Below, piece by piece: positions 11,641-19,344 of a stretch of DNA of 64,000 bases. Under the pieces are notes generated by a model, which worked only from the letters and a program-made list of their open reading frames with translations, was not told the origin of the DNA and did not search any database. Origin of the DNA: Hoyosella rhizosphaerae (lineage in GTDB: Bacteria > Actinomycetota > Actinomycetes > Mycobacteriales > Mycobacteriaceae); NCBI RefSeq assembly GCF_014643175.1, contig NZ_BMJH01000001.1:558001-622000 (forward strand). The letters run 5' to 3'. How positions within the stretch are numbered: the stretch's first letter is position 1; every line of letters starts with the position of its first letter. The position numbers and the translations under genes were made by a program.

Positions 11641-13185
11641 TCAGCCCTCGCAGCCCAGCCGAACGGCGTCGGGGAATCCCTCGGCGGCCTGCGCGGCCCG
11701 CGACCGACCCAGGTTCCAATCAATCAGGCTGCCACTATCCTGGGGCGCTGCGATGATGCATTCCGCAAGCCCCCGGGGCAGCCCCTCGATGATCGCGGGG
11801 GTGGCATCAGGACCGAGCGACCGCAGGTAATGGAGGTCGATCTTGCCGATTTGCGCGTAGCGCTCGATATTGTGCTCCGCCACCCACGCCTCCGGGTTCA
11901 TCAGCCCGATGCCCAGGATCAGCAGCGCGCCAGAAACGAGCGCTGCCCGCGGGATCCAACGCCCCGTGCGCAGCGCCGTGGCGATCAGCACGAGGACGAG
12001 CAGGAAACCCATCCACAGCTCGAAGCCGGTAACAAGCAGCCGCATGACAGTGAACCCGTAGGCCTCCTGGTAGACGTGCATGCGATACAGCGCCGAGGCG
12101 ACAACCGCGAGGGCTAGGCTGCCCAGCAGCCCGAGCGCGGTGGTAAGCAGCGCGCGATCAACGGATGTCGCACGCGGCGCCTTGCGCGCCACGATTGCGA
12201 CGGTGATCAGCGTCAGGAACGTCACGGCTACTAGCTGCCCGAACCCCTGGTGCACGTACTCGGCGTAGGTAAGCCCCGTGGTCCGCTGCACGTAATCGTG
12301 CCCGCCCCACATCGCGGTGGCCTGGGCTGCGACGAAAGCCATAAAGATCGCGATGAGCATTCCGAGCGGAATGATCCATTCGAACCTCCGGCGCACCGGG
12401 GTTGCCGGCGGCAGGGTCGCCTTCTCGACCGGTGGGGGATTGACCGCCACATACGTCGCGGCGAGGACGATGCCTCCGACGAAGAAGCCGACGAACGCCC
12501 GGTTGATGAACCCATCGACCTGCATATCGGGGACGATCCGGTCCGCCCACGAGCCGAAGATCGCATCACCGGAGGCAAAGAGCCCGCCGAAGACCACGAG
12601 CACCACCAGCGTGACCGCGACCGTGCGCACCACGGGCCAGACGCTGGAGCGCCGTGACAGCACGTTCAAGGTGTGGCCCAGCAGTGGCAACCCCCGGATC
12701 GCGGCGAGCACCCACGCCGCCATCGCCGCGACCATCGCCCCGAAGGACAGCGCCCCGGTCAGTCCTGCCATCGCTAGCACCGCCGCAGCCAGCACCGCGA
12801 GGACCGTCACCCACTCCGCCGCGCGCAGCACCAGCAACGAGGCCAGGGCCAGGCTGGTTACGGCGAGCATCATCGTCCATGGTTCACGCCGACGAACCGA
12901 ACCGGCCAGGATCACCCCGCCCGCCGCGAGCAGCACCAGCAGCAGGCCAAGCCCCATGCTCGACTGGGCGGGCAGGATGATGGCCGCGAGCACGCCTACC
13001 GCTACGCTGCCCAGCACGAGCCCGGGTCGGGGTCGCTGATCCTTCTCCGGCCACGCGCGGCCGAAGAGCTGCGCTACCGTCGAATCGGCTACTGGCTGTA
13101 CTGGCCGCATGGGTGGCACCGGCCCGCTGGGCATCTCTCTCGCAGTGAGCGTTCCCGCGCCCGCGGGCCCTGGCTCATCAGGCAT
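11641..13185 (-). CDS. DUF4173/DUF4153-like multi-pass membrane protein (probable internal start)
   Basis: The 514-residue second half of the kinase frame can be made separately: the ATG at 13185 (MPDEPGPAGAG) is preceded by GGAGGAG at ideal spacing. The first 60 residues are proline-rich and cytoplasmic-looking, then about ten or more hydrophobic helices follow, with the conserved WxxHDYVQRTTGLTYAEYVHQGF segment typical of DUF4173 proteins. The C terminus carries HNIERYAQIGKIDLHYLRSL. The family is membrane-embedded and of unknown function, often adjacent to two-component systems in Actinobacteria. Its position here suggests it is sensed by, or partners, the kinase. Confidence 0.75.
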   Translation of the reverse strand: MPDEPGPAGAGTLTAREMPSGPVPPMRPVQPVADSTVAQLFGRAWPEKDQRPRPGLVLGSVAVGVLAAIILPAQSSMGLGLLLVLLAAGGVILAGSVRRREPWTMMLAVTSLALASLLVLRAAEWVTVLAVLAAAVLAMAGLTGALSFGAMVAAMAAWVLAAIRGLPLLGHTLNVLSRRSSVWPVVRTVAVTLVVLVVFGGLFASGDAIFGSWADRIVPDMQVDGFINRAFVGFFVGGIVLAATYVAVNPPPVEKATLPPATPVRRRFEWIIPLGMLIAIFMAFVAAQATAMWGGHDYVQRTTGLTYAEYVHQGFGQLVAVTFLTLITVAIVARKAPRATSVDRALLTTALGLLGSLALAVVASALYRMHVYQEAYGFTVMRLLVTGFELWMGFLLVLVLIATALRTGRWIPRAALVSGALLILGIGLMNPEAWVAEHNIERYAQIGKIDLHYLRSLGPDATPAIIEGLPRGLAECIIAAPQDSGSLIDWNLGRSRAAQAAEGFPDAVRLGCEG

Positions 13186-14241
13186 GAGCTTCTCCTCCGT
13201 GTAATACCCGGCGCTTGGCAGCCGGGGTGCCTTGGGCAGGACAGCGCGCACGCGCGCGCCCCGCCCGGAATCCTCATCCGTGCCGCCGATGACGGCGATG
13301 GAGCCACCGTGCAGCTCGCACACCCAGCTCGCGATCGCCAGGCCCAGCCCCGTGCCGCCACCGGAGTTGTCCCACGAGCCGAAGCGCGCGAATACCCGCT
13401 CCGCCCGATCCGGCGGGATGCCCGGGCCCTCGTCGGTGACCTCCAGCGCCCACCGATCACCGTCGAGGGAGTCTGCGCGCACCGTCACGATGCCGCCCTC
13501 CGGTGAGTGGCGCACGGCGTTGTCCAGCAAGTTCGCCACGACCTGCGCGAGCCGTCCGGCATCGGCCTCGACCTCCCGCGCCCCGTCGGCGATCGCCACC
13601 TTGATGCGGATGCCGCGCTGCGCGCCGCCCTGCGCGCGCGCCTCGGCCACGCCCTGCCCGACGACCGCTTCGACATCGACGAGGCCGATATCGAGCCTGG
13701 CGACGCCACCATCGACCCTGCTCAGGTCCAGCAGGTCCGTCACCAGTCCGCTCAGCCGCTCGGCCTGCGCCAGAGCCGTTCGCAGGCTCTCGGAATCCGG
13801 CGATACGACGCCATCGACCAAGTTCTCCAGCAAGGCCTGCTGCGCTGCCAGCGGGGTGCGCAGCTCATGAGACACTGTCGCGACGAGCTGGCGTCGTTGC
13901 TGGTCCGCTGCCGCGAGATCGCCAGCCATCACGTTGAATGCCCGAGCGAGCTCACCTACCTCGTCCAGCGAGGTCGCCGTCACCCGCCGCGAATGGTCGC
14001 CGGTCGCCATCACCGCAGTGGCCGCGGTCATCTCCCTCAGCGGGGACGTCATGCCGCGCGCGAGCCATTGCGTGACGAGCAAGGCCACGACCACGGTCAC
14101 CGGCATCGTCAGCCAGCCCGGCACGCCTGCCCGCGATCCCGCCTGTGCGACCAGGACAGCGACGATGACGCTCGCGCCCACGAGGATGCCCAGCTTCGCC
14201 TTGATCGACCGGAAGCCATCGAGCGGCCGCGCCCTGCTCAT
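11641..14241 (-). CDS. Sensor histidine kinase, frame continuous with DUF4173 membrane domain
   Basis: From the ATG at 14241 the frame encodes two transmembrane segments (about residues 16-34 and 43-60), a HAMP linker, HisKA with SHELRTPLAA (His at about 125), and an HATPase domain with NLLDNAVRH, DEGPGIPPDRAERVF and GGTGLGLAI. Kinases of this type stop soon after VRAVLP; here no stop occurs, and the frame runs on for 514 more residues into a multi-pass DUF4173-like membrane region (866 aa in total). The start overlaps the response-regulator stop as ATGA, so the pair is translationally coupled. Whether a fused protein is made, or translation restarts at 13185, is open. Confidence 0.75.
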   Translation of the reverse strand: MSRARPLDGFRSIKAKLGILVGASVIVAVLVAQAGSRAGVPGWLTMPVTVVVALLVTQWLARGMTSPLREMTAATAVMATGDHSRRVTATSLDEVGELARAFNVMAGDLAAADQQRRQLVATVSHELRTPLAAQQALLENLVDGVVSPDSESLRTALAQAERLSGLVTDLLDLSRVDGGVARLDIGLVDVEAVVGQGVAEARAQGGAQRGIRIKVAIADGAREVEADAGRLAQVVANLLDNAVRHSPEGGIVTVRADSLDGDRWALEVTDEGPGIPPDRAERVFARFGSWDNSGGGTGLGLAIASWVCELHGGSIAVIGGTDEDSGRGARVRAVLPKAPRLPSAGYYTEEKLMPDEPGPAGAGTLTAREMPSGPVPPMRPVQPVADSTVAQLFGRAWPEKDQRPRPGLVLGSVAVGVLAAIILPAQSSMGLGLLLVLLAAGGVILAGSVRRREPWTMMLAVTSLALASLLVLRAAEWVTVLAVLAAAVLAMAGLTGALSFGAMVAAMAAWVLAAIRGLPLLGHTLNVLSRRSSVWPVVRTVAVTLVVLVVFGGLFASGDAIFGSWADRIVPDMQVDGFINRAFVGFFVGGIVLAATYVAVNPPPVEKATLPPATPVRRRFEWIIPLGMLIAIFMAFVAAQATAMWGGHDYVQRTTGLTYAEYVHQGFGQLVAVTFLTLITVAIVARKAPRATSVDRALLTTALGLLGSLALAVVASALYRMHVYQEAYGFTVMRLLVTGFELWMGFLLVLVLIATALRTGRWIPRAALVSGALLILGIGLMNPEAWVAEHNIERYAQIGKIDLHYLRSLGPDATPAIIEGLPRGLAECIIAAPQDSGSLIDWNLGRSRAAQAAEGFPDAVRLGCEG

Positions 14242-14918
14242 GCCGCCACCACCAGCGCGTAGCCGACGCCATGAACGGTGCGCACCCGGTGCGCCCCGAT
14301 CTTCGCGCGCAGCGCCTTGACGTGGCTGGCCAGCGTGCGGGTTCCCGACGCCTCCGACCAGCCCCACACCTCGCGCATCAGCTCCTCGTGCGAGCGCACC
14401 ACTCCTGGCTCGGTCGCCAGCGCCACGAGCAGGTCGAACTCCAGCGGGGTCAGGTGCACGGCCGATCCCGCCACGAGGACCTGCCGGGTACGTGGCTCGA
14501 TGCTCAGGCCACCGACGGTCACCGCGACGGCGGCCGCGGCCTCCCGCGATCGCTCCACTCGCCGCAAGAGGGCCTGTACACGGGCAACGACCTCGCGCAT
14601 CCGGAACGGCTTGGCGACGTAGTCGTCCGCGCCCACGCCGAGCCCGATCAGCACATCGGTCTCCGAGTCCCGCGCGGTGACCATCAGCACCGGCACCGGG
14701 CGCGTCGCCTGGATGCGTCGGCACACCTCGAGACCGTCGAAGCCGGGCAGCATCACATCGAGCACCACCACATCAGGCGCGTGAGCCTCGTGGGCAGCGA
14801 CCGCCCCGGGACCATCGAAGGCCCGCACCACCTGGAAGCCCTCGGCGACGAGGCGATCGCTCAGCGCCTGATTGATCGCTGGGTCATCCTCGACCACCAG
14901 CACCACTGGATCTGTCAT
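14238..14918 (-). CDS. OmpR/PhoB-family response regulator
   Basis: A 226-residue response regulator with receiver domain (VVEDDPAINQALSDRLV acidic pocket, phospho-acceptor Asp in VVLDVMLPGFDG, Thr in VTARDS, Lys in YVAKPF) and a C-terminal winged-helix Trans_Reg_C domain (LTPLEFDLLVALATEPG, SHVKALRAKIG, RTVHGVGYAL). The ATG at 14918 fits the start of the receiver domain; an upstream ATG at 14960 adds 14 residues without similarity. Its stop overlaps the kinase start by 4 bp. Confidence 0.92.
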   Translation of the reverse strand: MTDPVVLVVEDDPAINQALSDRLVAEGFQVVRAFDGPGAVAAHEAHAPDVVVLDVMLPGFDGLEVCRRIQATRPVPVLMVTARDSETDVLIGLGVGADDYVAKPFRMREVVARVQALLRRVERSREAAAAVAVTVGGLSIEPRTRQVLVAGSAVHLTPLEFDLLVALATEPGVVRSHEELMREVWGWSEASGTRTLASHVKALRAKIGAHRVRTVHGVGYALVVAA

Positions 14919-15025
14919 GCCGCAAGCGTATGCGAGCGCTCCTGCATTGATCGGGGCCAAATCGTGGAGATCCTGTGAAGATCCAGGCTTCCGCGCCCTT
15001 GTCCGGGCCGATGGGCCTCGACAGG

Positions 15026-15085
15026 AGCGTCAAGCGCGAGAGAAGCTGCGACAAACCCCGGGCAGGTTCTCTCGCGCTTGACGCT
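15026..15085. repeat. Perfect 19-bp inverted repeat (terminator or structural element)
   Basis: Arms at 15026-15044 and 15067-15085 (right arm TTCTCTCGCGCTTGACGCT) are perfectly complementary with a 22-nt loop. It follows the SDR gene and precedes the response regulator, both on the minus strand. There is no T-tract, so if it is a terminator it would be the hairpin-only type common in Actinobacteria. Confidence 0.7.
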
Positions 15086-15127
15086 TTCCGGTGCTTCCGC
15101 CGACGGGTGCGGGGTGGGATCGTCGAG

Positions 15128-16057
15128 CTAGGCGCTGGGCTCGCCGTCGCCGGGGAGCTGCTTGGCCTCCCGTGCACTGAGCGAACGGCCGAGGGCCTGA
15201 ACCTCCCGCTCCAGGTCCGGGATGATCCGTCGCGACATTCCCCGCGCAAGTTTCACTGCGAGCGGCGCCTGGATCATCGCCCGCGACCAGTACACCGTGC
15301 CCACAGATCCTGGGCTGAACACCCTCGACGCCCGCTTCTCCATCCCGGACACTATTGCAGCGGCACACTTCTCGACGGTAGTAGTCGAGTGCAGGGGCCA
15401 CGGCAGCATGGAGCGGAGCTTGCGGAACGTCGGCAGATCATGTTCTGCGTCGCGCACCATGTCGGTGTCGATCCAGCTCGGGTGCACGGAACCGACTGTG
15501 ACGCCAAGATGGGCAACTTCCATCGCGAAAGCGTGGGTCAGCGATTCCGCCGCAGCTTTGCTCGCCGTGTAGGCATGCAGACCACCGAGCGGAGTAAATG
15601 ACGCAACTGAGCACACAGTCAGCACATGCCCCCGCGTTTCGGTGACGTGCGGAAGCGTGGCGTTGAGAGTGTTCCACACGCCTCCAACATTGATCGCCAT
15701 GGAGAGGTCGAACGTCGCCTTGCCGATTGTCGCCACTGTCCCGTAGGGGGCAACGCCAGCATTGGCCAGCACAACATCAATACGACCGAAACGCTCCACG
15801 GCTGCCGCGACGGCCGTCTGAACCGCCTCGAGGTCAACAACATCGGTCTCAAGCGAAGCCGCGTTCGCATTACCGAGCTCCGCGCACAAAGCTTCCATCA
15901 GCTGTGGTTCAAGGCCCGCGAGGAACACCTTTGCGCCCTTCGCGGCGCACAGGCGCGCGACCTCCGCCCCAATGCCACGGGAGCCGCCGGTAATAAACAC
16001 GACCTTCCCATCAAGGTTGATTCGTTCGCCCCGGAGCCTGGCAAGTGGGTTGTCCAT
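15128..16057 (-). CDS. Short-chain dehydrogenase/reductase
   Basis: A 309-residue classical SDR with the cofactor motif TGGSRGIGAEVARL near residue 20, NAGVAPYG, an active-site serine region (VCSVASFTPLGG) and the catalytic YTASKAAA. After the Rossmann core there is a 60-residue C-terminal extension with a basic, probably membrane-associated segment (MIQAPLAVKLARGMSRRIIP), as in several mycobacterial SDRs. The ATG at 16057 (MDNPLARLRGE) is preferred to 16084. Substrate unknown; NADP preference is suggested by the basic residue after TGGSRG. Confidence 0.87.
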   Translation of the reverse strand: MDNPLARLRGERINLDGKVVFITGGSRGIGAEVARLCAAKGAKVFLAGLEPQLMEALCAELGNANAASLETDVVDLEAVQTAVAAAVERFGRIDVVLANAGVAPYGTVATIGKATFDLSMAINVGGVWNTLNATLPHVTETRGHVLTVCSVASFTPLGGLHAYTASKAAAESLTHAFAMEVAHLGVTVGSVHPSWIDTDMVRDAEHDLPTFRKLRSMLPWPLHSTTTVEKCAAAIVSGMEKRASRVFSPGSVGTVYWSRAMIQAPLAVKLARGMSRRIIPDLEREVQALGRSLSAREAKQLPGDGEPSA

Positions 16058-16277
16058 GAGGCTAAACCTACCGCCTCCACGCAAGCCTGACTCCGCAAAC
16101 TTGAGCCATCAACTGACTTGGCTAGCGCTCACAAAATCACCCTAAATCGGGTACGGACAATAACATTGTGGTCATCTGGAGTGATGCGCCTCGCTAATCG
16201 CTTCTAACACGAATCGATCTACCATATTGTTTCTCCTCGTTGGCGGCCGTGGGTTGCCCTGTATTAGTGGAGGAAAT

Positions 16278-17003
16278 ATGTCCGGATCTATCGAGGTCGA
16301 AGAAACCGCTGCACCTGCAATCAGCGATGTTTCCAAGTTCTCCGCCGAAGCGATCGGCACGTTCGTGCTTGTGTTCGTCGCTGTCGGTACAGCTGTGTTC
16401 GCAGGCGAATATGTTGGGTTCCTTGGCATCGCGCTTGCCTTCGGCCTCACGCTCGTTGCGTTGGCCTACGCGATTGGGCCGATATCAGGTGCCCACGTCA
16501 ACCCAGCGGTGACGCTAGCGTTCCTTATCCTTAAGCGCCTCACCCCAGTTCAAGCAGCCGGATACGTCATCGCCCAGGTTGTCGGTGGCCTTATCGCCGG
16601 TGTCGCGTTGCTCGCGGTTGCCTCTGGACTGCCGACGTACGACCGCGCGGTAGATGGACTCGGGGCCAACGGATTCGGTGAATTCAGTCCCGCAGGCTAT
16701 GGGCTTGGGTCAGCGATCATCGTGGAGATTGTACTTACGGCACTCCTCGTGTTCGTTGTTCTTGCTTCAACTGACAGGCTCGGCAATGCAGCACTCGCTG
16801 GCATTCCGATCGGCTTCACCCTTGCAGTCATCCACCTCGTGTCAATTCCTGTTGACGGCACCTCAGTTAACCCCGCACGAAGCTTGGCTGTGGCGCCATT
16901 CCAGGACGGCGCACTGGGGCAGATCTGGGCGTTTATTGTGTTCCCACTTATCGGTGGCGCTGTCGGTGTCGGCGTCTACCGCTTGCTGTTTCCGCGCAGC
17001 TGA
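16278..17003 (+). CDS. Aquaporin / MIP-family channel
   Basis: This 241-residue six-helix membrane channel has both pore NPA boxes: GAHVNPAVTLAF in loop B and GTSVNPARSLAVA in loop E. The N-terminal 30 residues are acidic and cytoplasmic. Loop E has the conserved Arg after NPA. The overall AqpZ-like form suggests water (possibly small neutral solute) transport across the plasma membrane. The ATG at 16278 has GGAGGAAAT directly upstream and is clearly better than the ATG at 16227. A strong hairpin terminator follows at 17018-17053, so the gene is monocistronic. Confidence 0.93.
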   Translation: MSGSIEVEETAAPAISDVSKFSAEAIGTFVLVFVAVGTAVFAGEYVGFLGIALAFGLTLVALAYAIGPISGAHVNPAVTLAFLILKRLTPVQAAGYVIAQVVGGLIAGVALLAVASGLPTYDRAVDGLGANGFGEFSPAGYGLGSAIIVEIVLTALLVFVVLASTDRLGNAALAGIPIGFTLAVIHLVSIPVDGTSVNPARSLAVAPFQDGALGQIWAFIVFPLIGGAVGVGVYRLLFPRS

Positions 17004-17017
17004 TCGAATGAGTTGAG

Positions 17018-17053
17018 ACTGTGCCCCGGTTGCCACGGCTGCCGGGGCACAGT
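17018..17053 (+). terminator. Hairpin terminator after aquaporin
   Basis: ACTGTGCCCCGG (17018-17029) and CCGGGGCACAGT (17042-17053) form a perfect 12-bp stem with a 12-nt loop, 14 bp after the aquaporin stop. No T-run follows. Confidence 0.8.
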
Positions 17054-17116
17054 GCTGAGATCCATCCCCGGTACCCGGAGCGCACCGATAGATTGGAGCG
17101 GCAAAGGAGGAACGCA

Positions 17117-17854
17117 TTGTCAGACGCTGGCCACTTCGTTACTGAGGTCATGTTCGACGGCCCACCAGATCTGCCCGGATACCCATTCGAACTTCCAGTC
17201 GTGCGAACACTAGCAACCACTGGCAGCCTTACATTCGCACCTGGGGTGACGTTCTTCGTCGGCGACAACGGTTCTGGTAAGTCCACGCTCGTGGAATCGC
17301 TAGCAGTGGCCGCCGGATTTAATGCCGAAGGCGGTTCAAAGTCTTTCCAATTCTCCACGCGATCATCCGACTACGCACTCGCCGATCGGATAAGACTGAG
17401 ATGGAACCCCGGCAAACCCCGCTCGAACTTCTTCCTGCGTGCTGAATCGCTGTTCAACGTGGCAACGGAAATTGAGCGGCTCGGCATCCTCGACTTTTAC
17501 GGAAGCCACTCTCTGCATGAACAATCCCACGGGGAGTCGTTTCTCCACCTCGCGAACCAACGATTCCGCCCCAATGGGTTCTATATCCTCGACGAACCAG
17601 AAGCAGCGCTGTCAGTGCAAGGGTGTTTGGCACTAGTCGCGCGTATCGCCCATCTCGTTCAACAGAACTGCCAGTTCATCATCGCGACGCATTCGCCGAT
17701 CCTCCTAGCACTGCCCCACGCGCGCATCCTAGAAATCGACGGCCATGGCGCCATATCCAAGGTCGAGTACGACAGTGCAGAACCGGTACAACTAATGCGC
17801 AGGTTCCTGGACCGCCCCGATCTCTACCTGCACCATCTGCTCTCGGACGACTGA
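17117..17854 (+). CDS. AAA/ABC-type ATPase, small (TTG start)
   Basis: A 245-residue single-domain ATPase: Walker A GDNGSGKST, Walker B YILDEPEAALS and the H-loop IATHSP. There is no transporter signature LSGGQ and no membrane partner, so it belongs to the predicted ATP-binding group that resembles RecF/SMC or OLD-like P-loop proteins and is common in Actinobacteria. The TTG at 17117 has AAAGGAGG 6 bp upstream and starts the family alignment; the open frame before it lies in the aquaporin terminator. A frameshifted transglutaminase-like gene follows 30 bp downstream. Confidence 0.82.
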   Translation: MSDAGHFVTEVMFDGPPDLPGYPFELPVVRTLATTGSLTFAPGVTFFVGDNGSGKSTLVESLAVAAGFNAEGGSKSFQFSTRSSDYALADRIRLRWNPGKPRSNFFLRAESLFNVATEIERLGILDFYGSHSLHEQSHGESFLHLANQRFRPNGFYILDEPEAALSVQGCLALVARIAHLVQQNCQFIIATHSPILLALPHARILEIDGHGAISKVEYDSAEPVQLMRRFLDRPDLYLHHLLSDD

Positions 17855-17884
17855 GACCATGTTCCACACTGATACGGTGAACAG

Positions 17885-18461
17885 GTGATTTTTGCGCCCA
17901 GTTCGAGCGTCATCGACACATATCTTGCTTCCGACGATGTAATCAATTTCCACACCCGCGAAGTCCTCAATACAGCGCAAATGCTGGGTGGACCCGAAGC
18001 CGCCTTCACGTTCGTACGGGACAACATCGCACACTCCAGAGACGCGGGGCGATGGAGCGCGGCATATAAGTCCGCAGATGTTCTCGAAGCGCAAAACGCC
18101 ATCTGCCACGGCAATGCCCACCTCCTAGCCGCGCTACTTCGGGCGCAAGGAGTTCCCGCAGGTCTGTGCTAGAAAAAGACTAAGAGACGACGTCCCCGGT
18201 GGCTTTGTTCTGCACGCATTGGTTGGTATCTACAGCAACGGGAAGTGGGCTCGGATCGATGCCCGAGGCAACAAGCCTGGTGTGGATGCCCAGTTCGACC
18301 TCGACCGCGAACGAATAGCCTTCACCGCAGACCCCAAACGCGGCGAGATTGACTACACGCTGGTGTACCCCGAGCCACCGCCCGCCCTACAAGCGGCATT
18401 AAAAAGCGCCATTCCAGGCACCGCAAACTACCTCTACCTACCGAGCCGCCTAGACACGTAA
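17885..18461 (+). pseudogene. Transglutaminase-like cysteine peptidase, frameshifted
   Basis: Two frames together make one transglutaminase-like domain. The first (17885-18172, GTG start, 95 aa) holds the catalytic Cys region NAICHGNAHLLAALLRAQG and ends PAGLC followed by TAG. The second (open through 18171-18461) reads KRLRDDVPGG then VLHALVGIYSNGKWARIDARGN, with the catalytic His and Asp. The break falls in an A-rich stretch (TAGAAAAAGAC) at 18170-18180, which contains a stop and a one-base frame change. Cys and His/Asp therefore sit on separate peptides. Either the gene is dead, a sequencing error occurred, or recoding is used. It follows the ATPase by 30 bp. Confidence 0.75.
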
Positions 18462-18545
18462 ACTCTGTGACATTCAGAAGCGTCCCGTGCAAGTTCGGCT
18501 CGCATGCGGTCAAAAACATTGCACTCCCATCAGGAGAACATTCGA

Positions 18546-18941
18546 ATGCCCACTGCGCAGATTGAAGTCCGCCGTCAATACTCCGAAGCAGACGAGGTAG
18601 GCATCATTGATGCGGTCCACGCTGCGCTCGTTGATGCCTTTCGAATCCCGGCGGAAGACAAGCATGTGCGGCTTGTCGTGCATGAACCGCACAGGTTTGC
18701 GTCGTCACCGAAGCACGCGAACCCCGAGTTTTGCACACTCATCACCATCGACTGCTACGCCGGCCGATCCATCGAAGCAAAACGCAAGCTCTATTCGCAG
18801 ATCGTGCAACGCCTTGCACCGTTCGGCATCGACCCACTCGATGTGCTCATCACTGTCCGAGAATTCCCAATAGAAAACTGGGGGATCAGGGGCGGTCAGG
18901 CCGCGTGCGATGTCAACTTTGGCTTCACCGTAGAAGTGTAG
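18546..18941 (+). CDS. Tautomerase family protein
   Basis: A 131-residue protein starting MPTAQIEVRRQYS; after Met removal the N-terminal Pro would be the catalytic base of the tautomerase/4-oxalocrotonate superfamily. Later it has VRLVVHEPHRFASSP and ENWGIRGGQAACDVNFGF. The length is about twice a 4-OT monomer, as in fused or cis-CaaD-like members. AGGAGAAC lies upstream of the ATG at 18546; an ATG at 18504 would bury the proline. Enol-keto isomerisation or dehalogenase-like chemistry is possible. Confidence 0.82.
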   Translation: MPTAQIEVRRQYSEADEVGIIDAVHAALVDAFRIPAEDKHVRLVVHEPHRFASSPKHANPEFCTLITIDCYAGRSIEAKRKLYSQIVQRLAPFGIDPLDVLITVREFPIENWGIRGGQAACDVNFGFTVEV

Positions 18942-19344
18942 GGATCTCACGACAAGCGCAGAGCACGGACTTAATTTGCGCAACAATTTCGTCGCCAAGT
19001 TCTCTGCAACATTTGGTGAGTCAAGCCACGCCGTTTTGGCACCTCAGTGCCACCCTTAAATGTTCGCGCGCATACGTCCCACAGGATTCAGTTTGACTGC
19101 GCGTGCAACGGTGGCGCCTGGGTGCCACATGCTTTGGACGGAGCCGACCAGGAAGTGTTGCGGGGTTCGGCGGTGGCGGAGATGCTAGGGGCGTAGGCAG
19201 CGGAATCAGCTTCAACGACTAGCCATCAAATCCTTGGGGGCGGTAATGCCGCCAGGCCGGATGAGCGTTACGTCGGTTGGCACAGCACCCGTATTGGAAA
19301 TGATGCGCGCTCAGCTTGTGTACCCAACCTCGTGATAGGCAGGG
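18942..19344. other. Intergenic stretch with two small hairpins
   Basis: No convincing gene. Two similar short dyads occur: TGGCAC-ctca-GTGCCA at 19037-19052 and GTGGCGCC-tg-GGTGCCAC at 19111-19128 (one mismatch). Because a lactococcin-972-group exporter follows, I looked for a secreted precursor peptide; only trivial open frames without a signal sequence were seen. Confidence 0.5.

Noticed and set aside
19246-19335. Possible short peptide gene before the lactococcin-972-type exporter
   Set aside because: Only about 25 codons with no signal sequence or Trp/Gly-rich core like known precursors, so I did not call it.
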